17,081 nucleotides of DNA from the NCBI GenBank assembly GCA_036847245.1, contig DAIUAL010000056.1, forward strand, positions 1-17,081. The letters are read 5' to 3'. Within the stretch, counting starts at the first letter, position 1; every line of letters begins with the position of its first letter. Shown one piece after another: positions 1 through 9,436 of the stretch. A program made the translations under genes and the position numbers. The notes under the pieces are model-generated. The model was not told where the DNA came from and searched no databases. It saw nothing but the letters and a program-made list of their open reading frames with translations. Source of the DNA: UBA4661 sp002405405. Its GTDB lineage: Bacteria; Bacteroidota; Ignavibacteria; Kapaibacteriales; UBA4661.

Positions 1-3000
1 ATAGTCGAGTGTCGGGTTGAGCAAACCATTATCGGACATAGGCCAGCTAAACTGCACTTGACGTTGCGAAGTAAACGTACGAATTACCGGATTCGGTGTT
101 TCGAGAAAGCGGGATTGTTCAGATTGTCTACCGCGTTCCATCGCAAAATTAAATGCTACATTTTGCGGATAAGGATTGATTTTCCATTTCGAAAATGCTG
201 AAAGTACGGGAATGTTTTCTGCCCAGCCAAAGGGATATAATGACACCGCTGGCAGAACCAAACTGTATTGTCCTGTCATATTCCACTGCCATCGTAAACG
301 CTCAGCGACAACAGGGGAACGCTCGAAACGTTCGGTATAATTCACACCAAATTGCAATTTGCCCAAGATATCGCGCGCCCACCATGCATTGGTTGGCAAA
401 CCAATACGAATACTAGACATACCAATTGTATTCTCGATAATCAAGGTCTGCGAACGCTGTCGTACTTGGTCGCCCAATCCTCGCGCTTGCTCAGGTGTAA
501 GACCATTTGCCAATGCACGCCGCTCTGTTTCCGCCGCTGCCGCCGCAACATTTACATCATTTTGCGCAACAAAAAGAGGATCATCAATCGACTCATTCCG
601 TGCGTATGCCAGTGGTAATGACATACCCGTCCACGTTGTTGGGAAGAATCGCTCAAGCGCGAATTGCGACGTAATATTCCATGATTCACGATTGATACGA
701 GTACCAAAACGCTCCTCCAATCGATGGAAATTTGGCGTGGTACGTGTGTATGCAATATTCACCGTACCGAGGTCGGCAAGCTTCACACTTCCGCCCAGCG
801 TTGTTGCCCAATCTTTACGATTTTCGGCTTCCGTCAAACGTAGCTCATCTACCCACATTGTTGTCGTCAGTGCGGCAGGAAATCTCTGTGCAGGATTTGC
901 AATACCAAATCCAATGAATTGAATACGTGTCAGCGTTGGGCTACCAACAACGGCATAGCGCGCCAGCGTATCACCCTCGACCGGAACCTCGTAACGTTGC
1001 GTAATCACCGAAGAATCTCGTGTTTGTTTGATTGCCGTAATTTTTTCGAGATCGATAGTAATATCTTGCCAGCCGCGCAAAAGCGGACGACGATATTCGT
1101 AGTAATTATTGGAATCAACACCAAAACGGATAAAACCGATTGCCGGCGGTACACTGCCCGGTAAAACATTCGTTGGCATTGTACCGTCGCCATGGATAAA
1201 GAATTTCAATTTTTTGTAGAAGAACACATCCATTGGTCGCCAAATACGAATCGCCATACGTTCATCACCAAAACGCAGATTAGTAACATTCAGCGACATT
1301 GACTGCTCATTAAGCCGAATATCTTGATTGGGATCAGGATTATTCAACTGTGCCGGTGGGTTAACACCGGGAGGCATCGTATAGAAATCCGGTGGACCAC
1401 TGTTTTCTTCACGACTTATAAATGAGATTGACATCGTCGTGTCAGTTGCCCCATCGGGCAGTGTTGCTTTTGCACGTAGCCACTGTGCACCTGCCAATCG
1501 CCAATCGGCAATTTTTGCTTTGAGTGCGCCACCTTTCCACCATACACGCACATATTGCACATTCGCAAACGTTGGGTTGCCTACTTGTGTACGATATTGC
1601 TTGCTCCGAATTGGAATACGATACAAACGCCAACCATTACCGACATCCTGGACAACCTGCGGATTCACCCGTGTGTTGGGATCTAAATTTACTCGGTAAC
1701 GAAAGAAAGAATTATCAAGGGATTGTGTTTGACCATTGTTACGATTCAACACTTCCGTATCTGGTGTAGTACCTGCTTGCGACTGCGTTGCATTGCCTTC
1801 ATAACCATTGCTTTGACGGAAAATCGTATCGACTTGCTGTAGTTGAGCCGCGGGTGTAATGGTAAAATTGAAAAAGTAGTTATCACGTGCAGGATCACGC
1901 TCTTGATTGAGGGGCACAGGATAACTATAAGGTGGCACTGCTCTGCGACCACGGAGAATATTCTCTAAAAATTCACTGATAGCACCGCCTCGCTCTTGTT
2001 CATCGTTAAGTGCATCAAGACCAACATCTTCTGCCTCTTCACCAATATTGATACGACCATTCGGAACAGGATTTGCAGGCGTAATACCATCTTCAGTATC
2101 AAGGACTTGGTTTGGAATAACATCTTCGGAAATCTGCCCTAAGTCGATATACATCTGTGTGCCTTGCTCAACTTCCTGCACCTGCATCATGATTTCGATA
2201 AAGTCAACGTTATCTGTATCAAAATTTGTGTTGAAAGGTGATAGCAAGCGCATCATACCGCCCCAAATTCGCCGACGATTACTTGGCTTGCGTGAAAAGA
2301 TCGGATTGGTTTCAACAGTGTCGCCACGCACATAACTCCGATTGGTTGCCGCAAATGTGATGCTATCCTGAAATTCTGAATTACGATTGTAAATACCTCG
2401 TTGATCAGGATTAAAGCGGATATGCAGAGTTGGAATGGAACTTGATCCTTGCACAATTGCCCGATTAGGGTACACATCTTTGATCGGCGTTTCGGGAATA
2501 TTGAAGCGATACCAGTACGAATATCCTCGCCACTGCGCTTCAATCGTATCGCGTCGAGCATTCAGTGGATCGCGCGAAATACTGTTAAAAAATGGAGCAT
2601 CGTCTAGTGGTTGAGAAGCATGAGTCCATTGCCCCGGCGTAATACCAAGAGGAATATAGCGCTGCGCACCCTCGAAATCATCAAGATGTACAACGCTTGC
2701 TCCATTGTCTGAAGGGATATCGGATTTCTTTTTATTCGGGTCAGGCATCATAAGCGCCCATTCACCACGAAAGGTAATTGACGATGGTGCCTTAGTACTA
2801 TAAAACGGCAAAAGATTTAATGCCCGCGTTAACCATTTAGCGTCATATTGGACTGATGCATCAAAACCAATCATCGTGTTACTCACCGGCTCTTCACCTA
2901 ATCGCACACGATCGACAATGAGTGCCTGATCATAATGCATTGCAGTAAAACCAAAATTCGTTTGAATTTCCCGAGTATTCCACCCCCACGAACGAAAAAT

Positions 3001-5583
3001 TGACTTCATGTCGAAATCACCCCGCACGCCAACCATGGTCCGTGTAGCGATATTGAACAAATCATTCTGCTCATAGTCAATAGAAAGATTTGCTCCCGGT
3101 CGCGTTGCCAGAGGATTAATCAGTTGAATTTGTCCCGAAAAATACTCCACGCGATAGTCCACATTTTCTACAAGAGCCGTACCATCGAGTGTAACGGTAA
3201 TACTACCGGGCTGAAGATTAAATGCATTCGGCAGAGTAATACGATCTGATGCCGTACCGGCTACTTCACCGGTAATGACAAAACGGTCACGTTGTGCATT
3301 GAGTCGCGCAATATCCACAAGCGTGTCATACACCTGAGGGAATGTATACTGTTGGGCGCGCTCCGGCTGACTTTTCCGTGCGAAATATGCCGTTAATCCT
3401 TCGCGGAACGGCTCAACACTGGGAAAGGTAATCTCGCCACGTGCAGCATTGAAAAAGCGTGTATCATTCAAGTCAAATGCACCATCTGGCTGTGCGGCTC
3501 CGCCTGCATCTTGTCTGTCAACCCCAAGCATCGTAACAATTTTATCTGTTGCACCCTCAATAATATCCACTGAGTCATTCGATGGACGGTAATACCACAT
3601 TTCCACTTTCGTTTGGGTGATATCCACATTCTGAGCAGGGATCTGATAAATATTGCGCATTTGCCGTTGCCACAATCCCGTAAAACTCGGTTGCAGATTA
3701 GGACGATAAACCATTTTTAAAATCAAAGTATCTCGCTCGCGAAGAGTATTGGTCAGTGTACCAGTAACTTGGTCATCAACAACTTGCGTCGTTGCACCCT
3801 CAACGCGATATGCCACTGCATACGTACGATCTCTGCGAAGATTGCTCAGCGTTAGTGTACCAAGCTGTGGATTAAAACTAAATCGTGATGGGTCTAAGCG
3901 AATGAATCGACCACGCTCAACAACACCCGCTATAATTTGAGCATTAGCAACCGTATTAGCAGGATAGCGTTGCCCCACAGGGATCTGCGATAATTCTGCA
4001 AAAGCAACACCTTCGATTGCTTGCACATCACGTAAATCGTTCGTGGTTTCCCATACTTCAATTTCTTTAATATCAAATTGCTGACGTGATACCTGTACTC
4101 CACCGATACTCACTGTTGCCGGAATGACAAGAGTCGGCGTACTGAAGTATGTCCGATAAATACTTTTGTATGTAGTATCCAAAAAGAAGTGATTAATCGC
4201 ATAATCATACGCTCGCAATGAGAATCGTTGCTTCAGCGAACCACCATTCACGCTGACTGTACGACGTTGTCCGCGGCGTTGCGAAAGGATCGTTTTTAAG
4301 AATAGCGGGCCAAACTGAAAATCGGCGCGCACACCAAAAAGTGCCTGCGAACCGCCAATAAGCGTTGCCGGCACAGGCAGAGAGACATTTCCTACTTCGA
4401 CACGCTTGACGATATCATCATCATAACCATCGAATCCAATGCGAAAGAGATTATCAAAGTCAAATTGTCGGCGTGTACTCCAATCTGTTCCTAAACGAAA
4501 CTTATCCCCAATACCTGCAGAAACATTCACTTGCAGATCTTGATTAAACATAGGGGCAGACTGCGTTTGACCGAAGACAGAGGTAACACCAAGGTTTTGT
4601 GTATCCCATCGCCAACCTGCACGAATATTAAGCTCTGCATTGACATTGATACTGATTTCTGGTTTTCCAAAAATCCCCATAAGTGGATTGGGGGGAATCG
4701 GAATTGTGAGTAAAGAGTTTTGACTAAGAATCCGTGATAATTCCCCCTTCATCGCTCCGACAGCACGAACATCATAACTACGTTCAACCGAATCGATAAT
4801 GCGTCGCCGTTGATATTCACGTCGGAGCTGCATATACTCTTGAGTTGTAATCGTTTGAGGAATTGACACATTCATACCATAGAGCGTATCGCGAACAGCA
4901 ACTCGGGCAACTGCCGAATCAAATTTTGCTTGAAAGCCATACCCCTTGGGCAAAGCAACTTTTAGTCGATTACGCCCAAACTCTGTTCGCGCACCCGCAT
5001 ATCCCTTGCCTTGTGGTGCGCGTATACCCAAAGAGTCGGCGATCTCATTGGTGCGTGCTTGCATCCATTCATCAAAAGATGTTGCAGATTGAATAGCTGA
5101 ACTTGGAATAATATCTGCGGAATCATTGTCAAGACGTACGTTTGTAGAATCAAGTCGAGGCAATTGCAGAGAGTCCCGCGTGGAGCGGAGTGTGGTACGA
5201 TTAACAGTATCTCGTTTAAGAGTATCTTGATGCCCCGTCGTTAACGCATAGTCATTCAGTGATAAAAATATTTTTTGCCATGGGAGTACTGAAGGCACAT
5301 GGAAGGGTGTGTGAGCAAGCACCAATGGTTCTCGCAAGAGAAATGTTTCGCCCCACCATATCGACTCACCGAACAGAAGAGTTTCTTGCACACAATACTC
5401 TCCCAAAACAGAGGATGAAGCAAATGGCACTAAAAATGACTCGGTCATCAATATCGGCTTAGCATAACTCGATACGGCATACCCTATCACCATGGTGATT
5501 GTACACAAGAGAAGGCGTAAATGTACACCCTGTGGCATTACTCCTACCAACACACGAAAAATTAAGCAACGAAGTTGTGTCAT
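1..5583 (-). CDS. sprA: SprA, T9SS outer-membrane translocon (N-terminal 1861 codons; 3' end off the left edge)
   Basis: Reading the minus strand from the ATG at 5583 gives one frame with no stop down to base 1 (1861 codons); known SprA proteins are about 2400 residues, so roughly the last fifth is missing. SprA forms the very large outer-membrane beta-barrel through which the type IX secretion system exports proteins carrying a C-terminal signal. Recognisable SprA features: a stretch with GYGFQAKFDS near residue 215, NPLMGIFGKPEISINVNAEL from residue 299 (SprA N-terminal domain), and the hallmark DDFEGAQ at 968-974, followed by long alternating beta-strand-like sequence. The N-terminus has a signal-peptide-like hydrophobic run (LRLLLCTITMVIGYAV, then SSYA). 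Start choice is uncertain: an in-frame ATG lies 10 codons upstream (5613), and one at codon 16 (5538) gives the tidiest signal peptide. The gene stands alone behind its own promoter. Family assignment is firm; transport role is family knowledge. Confidence 0.93.
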   Translation of the reverse strand, partial: MTQLRCLIFRVLVGVMPQGVHLRLLLCTITMVIGYAVSSYAKPILMTESFLVPFASSSVLGEYCVQETLLFGESIWWGETFLLREPLVLAHTPFHVPSVLPWQKIFLSLNDYALTTGHQDTLKRDTVNRTTLRSTRDSLQLPRLDSTNVRLDNDSADIIPSSAIQSATSFDEWMQARTNEIADSLGIRAPQGKGYAGARTEFGRNRLKVALPKGYGFQAKFDSAVARVAVRDTLYGMNVSIPQTITTQEYMQLRREYQRRRIIDSVERSYDVRAVGAMKGELSRILSQNSLLTIPIPPNPLMGIFGKPEISINVNAELNIRAGWRWDTQNLGVTSVFGQTQSAPMFNQDLQVNVSAGIGDKFRLGTDWSTRRQFDFDNLFRIGFDGYDDDIVKRVEVGNVSLPVPATLIGGSQALFGVRADFQFGPLFLKTILSQRRGQRRTVSVNGGSLKQRFSLRAYDYAINHFFLDTTYKSIYRTYFSTPTLVIPATVSIGGVQVSRQQFDIKEIEVWETTNDLRDVQAIEGVAFAELSQIPVGQRYPANTVANAQIIAGVVERGRFIRLDPSRFSFNPQLGTLTLSNLRRDRTYAVAYRVEGATTQVVDDQVTGTLTNTLRERDTLILKMVYRPNLQPSFTGLWQRQMRNIYQIPAQNVDITQTKVEMWYYRPSNDSVDIIEGATDKIVTMLGVDRQDAGGAAQPDGAFDLNDTRFFNAARGEITFPSVEPFREGLTAYFARKSQPERAQQYTFPQVYDTLVDIARLNAQRDRFVITGEVAGTASDRITLPNAFNLQPGSITVTLDGTALVENVDYRVEYFSGQIQLINPLATRPGANLSIDYEQNDLFNIATRTMVGVRGDFDMKSIFRSWGWNTREIQTNFGFTAMHYDQALIVDRVRLGEEPVSNTMIGFDASVQYDAKWLTRALNLLPFYSTKAPSSITFRGEWALMMPDPNKKKSDIPSDNGASVVHLDDFEGAQRYIPLGITPGQWTHASQPLDDAPFFNSISRDPLNARRDTIEAQWRGYSYWYRFNIPETPIKDVYPNRAIVQGSSSIPTLHIRFNPDQRGIYNRNSEFQDSITFAATNRSYVRGDTVETNPIFSRKPSNRRRIWGGMMRLLSPFNTNFDTDNVDFIEIMMQVQEVEQGTQMYIDLGQISEDVIPNQVLDTEDGITPANPVPNGRINIGEEAEDVGLDALNDEQERGGAISEFLENILRGRRAVPPYSYPVPLNQERDPARDNYFFNFTITPAAQLQQVDTIFRQSNGYEGNATQSQAGTTPDTEVLNRNNGQTQSLDNSFFRYRVNLDPNTRVNPQVVQDVGNGWRLYRIPIRSKQYRTQVGNPTFANVQYVRVWWKGGALKAKIADWRLAGAQWLRAKATLPDGATDTTMSISFISREENSGPPDFYTMPPGVNPPAQLNNPDPNQDIRLNEQSMSLNVTNLRFGDERMAIRIWRPMDVFFYKKLKFFIHGDGTMPTNVLPGSVPPAIGFIRFGVDSNNYYEYRRPLLRGWQDITIDLEKITAIKQTRDSSVITQRYEVPVEGDTLARYAVVGSPTLTRIQFIGFGIANPAQRFPAALTTTMWVDELRLTEAENRKDWATTLGGSVKLADLGTVNIAYTRTTPNFHRLEERFGTRINRESWNITSQFALERFFPTTWTGMSLPLAYARNESIDDPLFVAQNDVNVAAAAAETERRALANGLTPEQARGLGDQVRQRSQTLIIENTIGMSSIRIGLPTNAWWARDILGKLQFGVNYTERFERSPVVAERLRWQWNMTGQYSLVLPAVSLYPFGWAENIPVLSAFSKWKINPYPQNVAFNFAMERGRQSEQSRFLETPNPVIRTFTSQRQVQFSWPMSDNGLLNPTLDY

Positions 5584-5945
5584 AGCTTTTATTGCGTCAT
5601 TGCCGGGATACATGGATCGTGCTTGCTATCGCAAAAACACACCAAAACAATGACAGACGTTCGACTGTAACAAAAAACTGAAACCCAAGAAAACGTTTGC
5701 TATACACAATCTCCGTTATAAAAATGAAACTCAAACGCATGACATTACTATCAACATGCACCTCATAGCACAACTTCGCTGAATTGCTTTCGTGCCATGC
5801 AAAGCAAAGATATAATACCCTTACTGGATTTCAAATCTAATGCAGTTTTTTTTCTTGTGGAGATAACAACATCGAAATTGAAGTAAGCATGCTATGACAC
5901 TTGTGAAGGAACAACAGCGTTTGCAGACGACTACCCTCTTATCCA
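5584..5945. other. Intergenic region between dacB and sprA
   Basis: A 362-bp stretch between the stop of the PBP4 gene and the start of sprA. It holds the sprA promoter (entered separately) and what would be a leader of a little over 200 nt. I see only very short ORFs, no tRNA, no recognisable riboswitch and no clear hairpin-plus-U-tract terminator for dacB. The leader contains an imperfect hairpin (arms GCATG and CATGC, 13-nt loop), too weak to call. Confidence 0.6.
5805..5835 (-). promoter_or_regulatory. Bacteroidota-type promoter of sprA
   Basis: On the minus strand a TTTG (5835-5832) is followed by exactly 19 nt and then TATCTTTG (5812-5805). This matches the primary-sigma promoter consensus described for Bacteroides (TTTG, 19-21 nt, TAnnTTTG) at every fixed position. 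It faces sprA and predicts a transcript start just downstream, leaving a 5' leader of a little over 200 nt before the ATG at 5583. The match is seen directly; activity is inferred. Confidence 0.7.
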
Positions 5946-7472
5946 CTATCGCCACGCAACACCAACCGAATATGATTGGTACGAGAAATCTGCTAACAAC
6001 GAAGCAATACGGTTTTCGATTGCTTTATAAGCATGAACATTTGCTCCGTTAAACATCAACGAGAATGCCATACGCTCACCATCGCGAGTACGTGCATATC
6101 CCGCTAGAGCACTAACATTACGCAGGGTACCGGTTTTAGCGGCAATATTACCTACTGCCGGAGTACCACGCATTCTATGTTCAAGTGTACCATCAATTCC
6201 TGCAAATGCCAAGGATGCCGAAAATACTGATGCAAAAGGTGATTGAGCTGCAACTGAAAGCAAGCGTACCAACACATTAGGTGTAACAACATTTCTGCGG
6301 GATAAGCCTGAGCCATCATTAATCGAACATGCTCCAAAGGGAATATCAAACGAAGTCAACACAGCATTAAGATAGCTAATTGCCTCGCGTGCATTGTTTG
6401 CTGCAAAACCTGCTGATGACACGGATGATTTATTCATTTTGCTTCCTGCAATTTTTAAGACATGCTCTGCTACAAAGTTATCACTCCGTTTATTGACATG
6501 AGCAACTATGTCCGCTAATGGTCTGCCAATTTCAGCAATACGAGCATTCCGTGCAGCTGTTGGCATTTTCCGCTCATCGACAGAACCTGTAATGCGAATG
6601 CCATGACCGCGCAACTGACTGTACAGCACACCGGCTGCAAAAAGCTCAGGATTGCGGACTACAAATGAGCGTGAGATCGATGCGCCACGTCCAATAGAAC
6701 CATTAACAACGAACTGCACCGTGCTACCCAAAAATTTTGGAAGAATACTCACACCCTTGCCACGCTTTTTAACCCCAGCATTAACAACAAAACTCACACT
6801 GCCCGACATCGGGTAGCACGATACAATCGGTTTTGTTCCTTGACCACCATTCACCGTTACGGTCATAGAATTACGAGCAAGGGTAAGTGCCGAGATCGGC
6901 GCAAGAGGTTCGACTGCCTCACGGTCACCACTATACTGCGTACGCTCTGACAAAGCATCAAAAGCACTGCCATCACCGTAGATATTACCTTGAATTTCTT
7001 TGACACCATGCCCGGCAACCTGCAAGGCAAGTTGTTCAATATCGCTCGGTGTAAGCAGAGCATCTCCATTGCCAACCAAGTAAATATTGCCGCGCAGAAT
7101 ACCATTTTGTACAGCTCCGTCAGCATAAACAGTCGTACGCACAATATGCTCGGCACCAAAACGATGCAACGCAGCAAATGTAGAAAATAGTTTCGTCGTC
7201 GATGCAGGTGTTAACTGCTGATTACCATTACGGATATACATCGGTTTATCGTTTTCAAGTGATACGATAGAAACACCGATTTTCGTTCCACGCAAGACTT
7301 TAGCATCTAAGATTTTATCAATGTTTTGTTGAAATACTGCAATCGCTCGAGCAGAATCTGCAGCGGAGAAAAGTGTTCTGCCTGTTGTACCCGCTACACC
7401 GTTGTTACTGACAACAGCGACAATACACGTGAACACCACACAGAATAAACGAAAAGAAAAAAGTCGTGCCAT
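5946..7472 (-). CDS. dacB: PBP4-type D-alanyl-D-alanine carboxypeptidase/endopeptidase
   Basis: A 508-residue serine peptidase of the S13 (PBP4/DacB) family, acting in the periplasm to remove terminal D-Ala from peptidoglycan stem peptides and cut D-Ala cross-links. All three penicillin-binding motifs are present: SxxK as STTK (91-94, nucleophile Ser91), SxN as SDN (330-332), and KTG (446-448). The large insert between the first two motifs is the typical class C insertion, and INDGSGLSR (384-392) is another family signature. Residues 1 to about 27 form a signal peptide: a short basic start, a hydrophobic core (FCVVFTCIVAVV) and a likely cleavage after the GVAG segment. Start: ATG at 7472, no Shine-Dalgarno. 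It is separated by 200 bp from miaA upstream and 362 bp from sprA downstream, so it is probably transcribed independently. Function is confident from the motifs. Confidence 0.93.
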   Translation of the reverse strand: MARLFSFRLFCVVFTCIVAVVSNNGVAGTTGRTLFSAADSARAIAVFQQNIDKILDAKVLRGTKIGVSIVSLENDKPMYIRNGNQQLTPASTTKLFSTFAALHRFGAEHIVRTTVYADGAVQNGILRGNIYLVGNGDALLTPSDIEQLALQVAGHGVKEIQGNIYGDGSAFDALSERTQYSGDREAVEPLAPISALTLARNSMTVTVNGGQGTKPIVSCYPMSGSVSFVVNAGVKKRGKGVSILPKFLGSTVQFVVNGSIGRGASISRSFVVRNPELFAAGVLYSQLRGHGIRITGSVDERKMPTAARNARIAEIGRPLADIVAHVNKRSDNFVAEHVLKIAGSKMNKSSVSSAGFAANNAREAISYLNAVLTSFDIPFGACSINDGSGLSRRNVVTPNVLVRLLSVAAQSPFASVFSASLAFAGIDGTLEHRMRGTPAVGNIAAKTGTLRNVSALAGYARTRDGERMAFSLMFNGANVHAYKAIENRIASLLADFSYQSYSVGVAWR

Positions 7473-7672
7473 AGCGATTATTTAACGAAGCGAAATGCAC
7501 ATCAATGTATGCATCAATGCCAAAAATCAATTTCCCCCAAGACCTTGTCATGTGTCAAGCTTTTCAAGGGAAAGAAAATTACCAAACAACACCCAAATAA
7601 TATGCCAATTATCCGTTTAATGCTGTATGTAACGAGAATCTATAGTAGGGGAAACCATCAATGTATAAGCAC

Positions 7673-8686
7673 TTATATCCGTAGTAATTGCGCTAGTTCT
7701 GTCAACATTCGTGCAGTGTCAGATGGCTCGGTAGCAAGCCATGCAATTCCGGCCTGCTTACGGAACCATGTCATTTGGCGTTTTGCATAACGGCGCGTAC
7801 TTTGTTGTGTAAAAGCAATAGCTTCTTGGTAAGAGCAATTTCCCGCTATGTACTCCATACACTCTTTGTACCCGACAGTATTCAGTGCATTACAGTCAGG
7901 TGCATAGCCTTGTGCTAAAATCGACTCCGTTTCTTGGTGTAGTCCGTTATCAAACATACTTTGTACACGAGCATTAATGCGATCATATAAGCGTGCGCGC
8001 TCGACATACAACCCAATATGAATAGCCGAAAAAGAACGATGTGTCTTCTGTGTTTGTTGAGCTTCAGAAAGCGGGATATGGTGTGTATAATAAAAACTTA
8101 ATGCCCGAATAACGCGACGAGGGTTCAAATCAACATATTTTTCCGCAAGTGTAAAATCTACCATTTGCAATTCTCGGTAGAGTGGTGCTATACCCTCACG
8201 CTCCAAGCGTAATTGCAACTCATCCCGTACAGCATCACTTGCTTCGGTATCTTGCTCCAGAAACAATCCATCACACAATGCTCTAACGTAGAGACCTGAG
8301 CCTCCGACAATAATTTGTATTTTTCCATCAGTGAGAATGCGTTCGACAATCACAGCTGTCTCATCACCGAATTCTCCCGCACTATATTCTTCGTCAGGAT
8401 TTTTTATATCAATGCAGTGGTGAGGATAGATTTTTAACTCCTCCTTGCTCAACTTACCAGTACCAATATTCAGTAAGCGATAAATTTGCCGGGCATCAGC
8501 GGAAATCAACTCGCACTGCTCGCTTCCTAACTGTTCATACAATCGACAAGCAACTTCGGTTTTACCAACAGCTGTTGGACCACCAATGACGATAGCCGTA
8601 CGACCACGTTGATGGCGATCAAGTGAAATATCTCTGACGTCGCGTACAGGTATGATCGTTTCTTCGGAAGGATATAAGTCGCTCAT
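7673..8686 (-). CDS. miaA: tRNA dimethylallyltransferase MiaA
   Basis: A 337-residue protein that transfers a dimethylallyl group from DMAPP to N6 of adenosine 37 in tRNAs reading UNN codons, in the cytoplasm. The P-loop GGPTAVGKT is at residues 35-43. It is followed by the family blocks ISADARQIY, the HHCIDI segment with NPDEEYSAGEF, the IVGGSGLY motif, and the C-terminal NTVGYKE region with a QQSTRRYAKRQMTWFR segment typical of MiaA. The frame is open further upstream to 8761, but the ATG at 8686 is preferred: it overlaps the pcm stop as ATGA, a translational-coupling arrangement, and longer versions run into pcm. Even so, the protein has about 30 residues before the P-loop core, more than the family's usual handful; they show no recognisable domain. 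Confidence 0.94.
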   Translation of the reverse strand: MSDLYPSEETIIPVRDVRDISLDRHQRGRTAIVIGGPTAVGKTEVACRLYEQLGSEQCELISADARQIYRLLNIGTGKLSKEELKIYPHHCIDIKNPDEEYSAGEFGDETAVIVERILTDGKIQIIVGGSGLYVRALCDGLFLEQDTEASDAVRDELQLRLEREGIAPLYRELQMVDFTLAEKYVDLNPRRVIRALSFYYTHHIPLSEAQQTQKTHRSFSAIHIGLYVERARLYDRINARVQSMFDNGLHQETESILAQGYAPDCNALNTVGYKECMEYIAGNCSYQEAIAFTQQSTRRYAKRQMTWFRKQAGIAWLATEPSDTARMLTELAQLLRI

Positions 8687-9396
8687 GATTGACCGGCAAG
8701 AACATGAATATCGGAGCGCGTCTCGGCTTGCTGAATCGTCGGCGCATGAGAGATATCCCACCCTTCTTCGCCAATCAGTGGCACAAACCGAAATGTATGA
8801 TGTTCTTCCCCACGAAAGTTATCAGCAGATGTACGAGTAATCACATACAATTTTTGCTGTTGGCGATCACCGATGGGAATCACCAGACGACCCCCGATGG
8901 CAAGCTGATCAGCTAATGCTTGTGGTACATCCGGTGCTGCAGCAGTAACAATAATGCCATGATACGGAGCATACTCCTTCCAACCCAGCGAACCATCGCC
9001 ACAGCGCATATGTACGACATAGCCAAGAGACACGAGAAGTTTTTGTGTTGTTTGGAAGAGCTCTTCATGACGTTCGACTGTAAAAACTTGAGCGTCCAAA
9101 CTGGCAAGAATTGCCGCTTGATAGCCACTGCCTGTACCTATTTCTAAAACTTTTTGACGAGGAACAACATTCAATACTTGTGTCATGTATGCCACCGTAT
9201 AGGGTTGAGAAATTGTTTGCTGGCATGCAATCGGCAAAGCTGAATCTTGGTACGCCAAATGGTGCATGGTCGGATGCACAAATTTCTCGCGCGGCACTGT
9301 GGCAATGGCACGAAGCACCTGTTCATCCTGAATACCTTTATGCAAAAGCTGCTTACATAATTGTGCGGCTTGATCCTGAAGAATTGTTCGGCGCAT
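8683..9396 (-). CDS. pcm: Protein-L-isoaspartate O-methyltransferase
   Basis: A 237-residue SAM-dependent methyltransferase that methylates isoaspartyl residues formed by protein ageing, starting their repair to aspartate. The SAM-binding motif I is VLEIGTGSGYQAA (83-95). The substrate-side blocks are also visible: PREKFVHP (35-42), TISQPYTVAYM (61-71), the GDGSLGW region (133-139), and GGRLVIPIG (168-176). The typical family end, RFVPLIGEEGW, falls at 203-213; about 24 further residues follow that I do not recognise. The frame stays open upstream to 9639, but that part overlaps cdaA in another frame and looks like its shadow, so the ATG at 9396 is chosen. It ends in a 4-bp ATGA overlap with miaA and lies 40 bp after cdaA, so the three are probably co-transcribed. 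Confidence 0.93.
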   Translation of the reverse strand: MRRTILQDQAAQLCKQLLHKGIQDEQVLRAIATVPREKFVHPTMHHLAYQDSALPIACQQTISQPYTVAYMTQVLNVVPRQKVLEIGTGSGYQAAILASLDAQVFTVERHEELFQTTQKLLVSLGYVVHMRCGDGSLGWKEYAPYHGIIVTAAAPDVPQALADQLAIGGRLVIPIGDRQQQKLYVITRTSADNFRGEEHHTFRFVPLIGEEGWDISHAPTIQQAETRSDIHVLAGQS

Positions 9397-9436
9397 GATG
9401 GATAGAAAGAAATTGAGAAGTATTGGATATCGCTGA

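Noticed and set aside
195..5462. Many short plus-strand ORFs and short minus-strand ORFs within the left third
   Set aside because: They are shadows of the continuous sprA frame, which is not listed as closed only because it runs off the window edge.
5939..5947. TTATCCACT, one mismatch from a DnaA box
   Set aside because: It is a single copy overlapping the end of the PBP4 gene, far from the strand switch; chance is likely.
7553..7558. TTGACA on the minus strand upstream of the PBP4 gene
   Set aside because: No -10 or TAnnTTTG partner at suitable spacing; only a loose GATTTTTG nearby.
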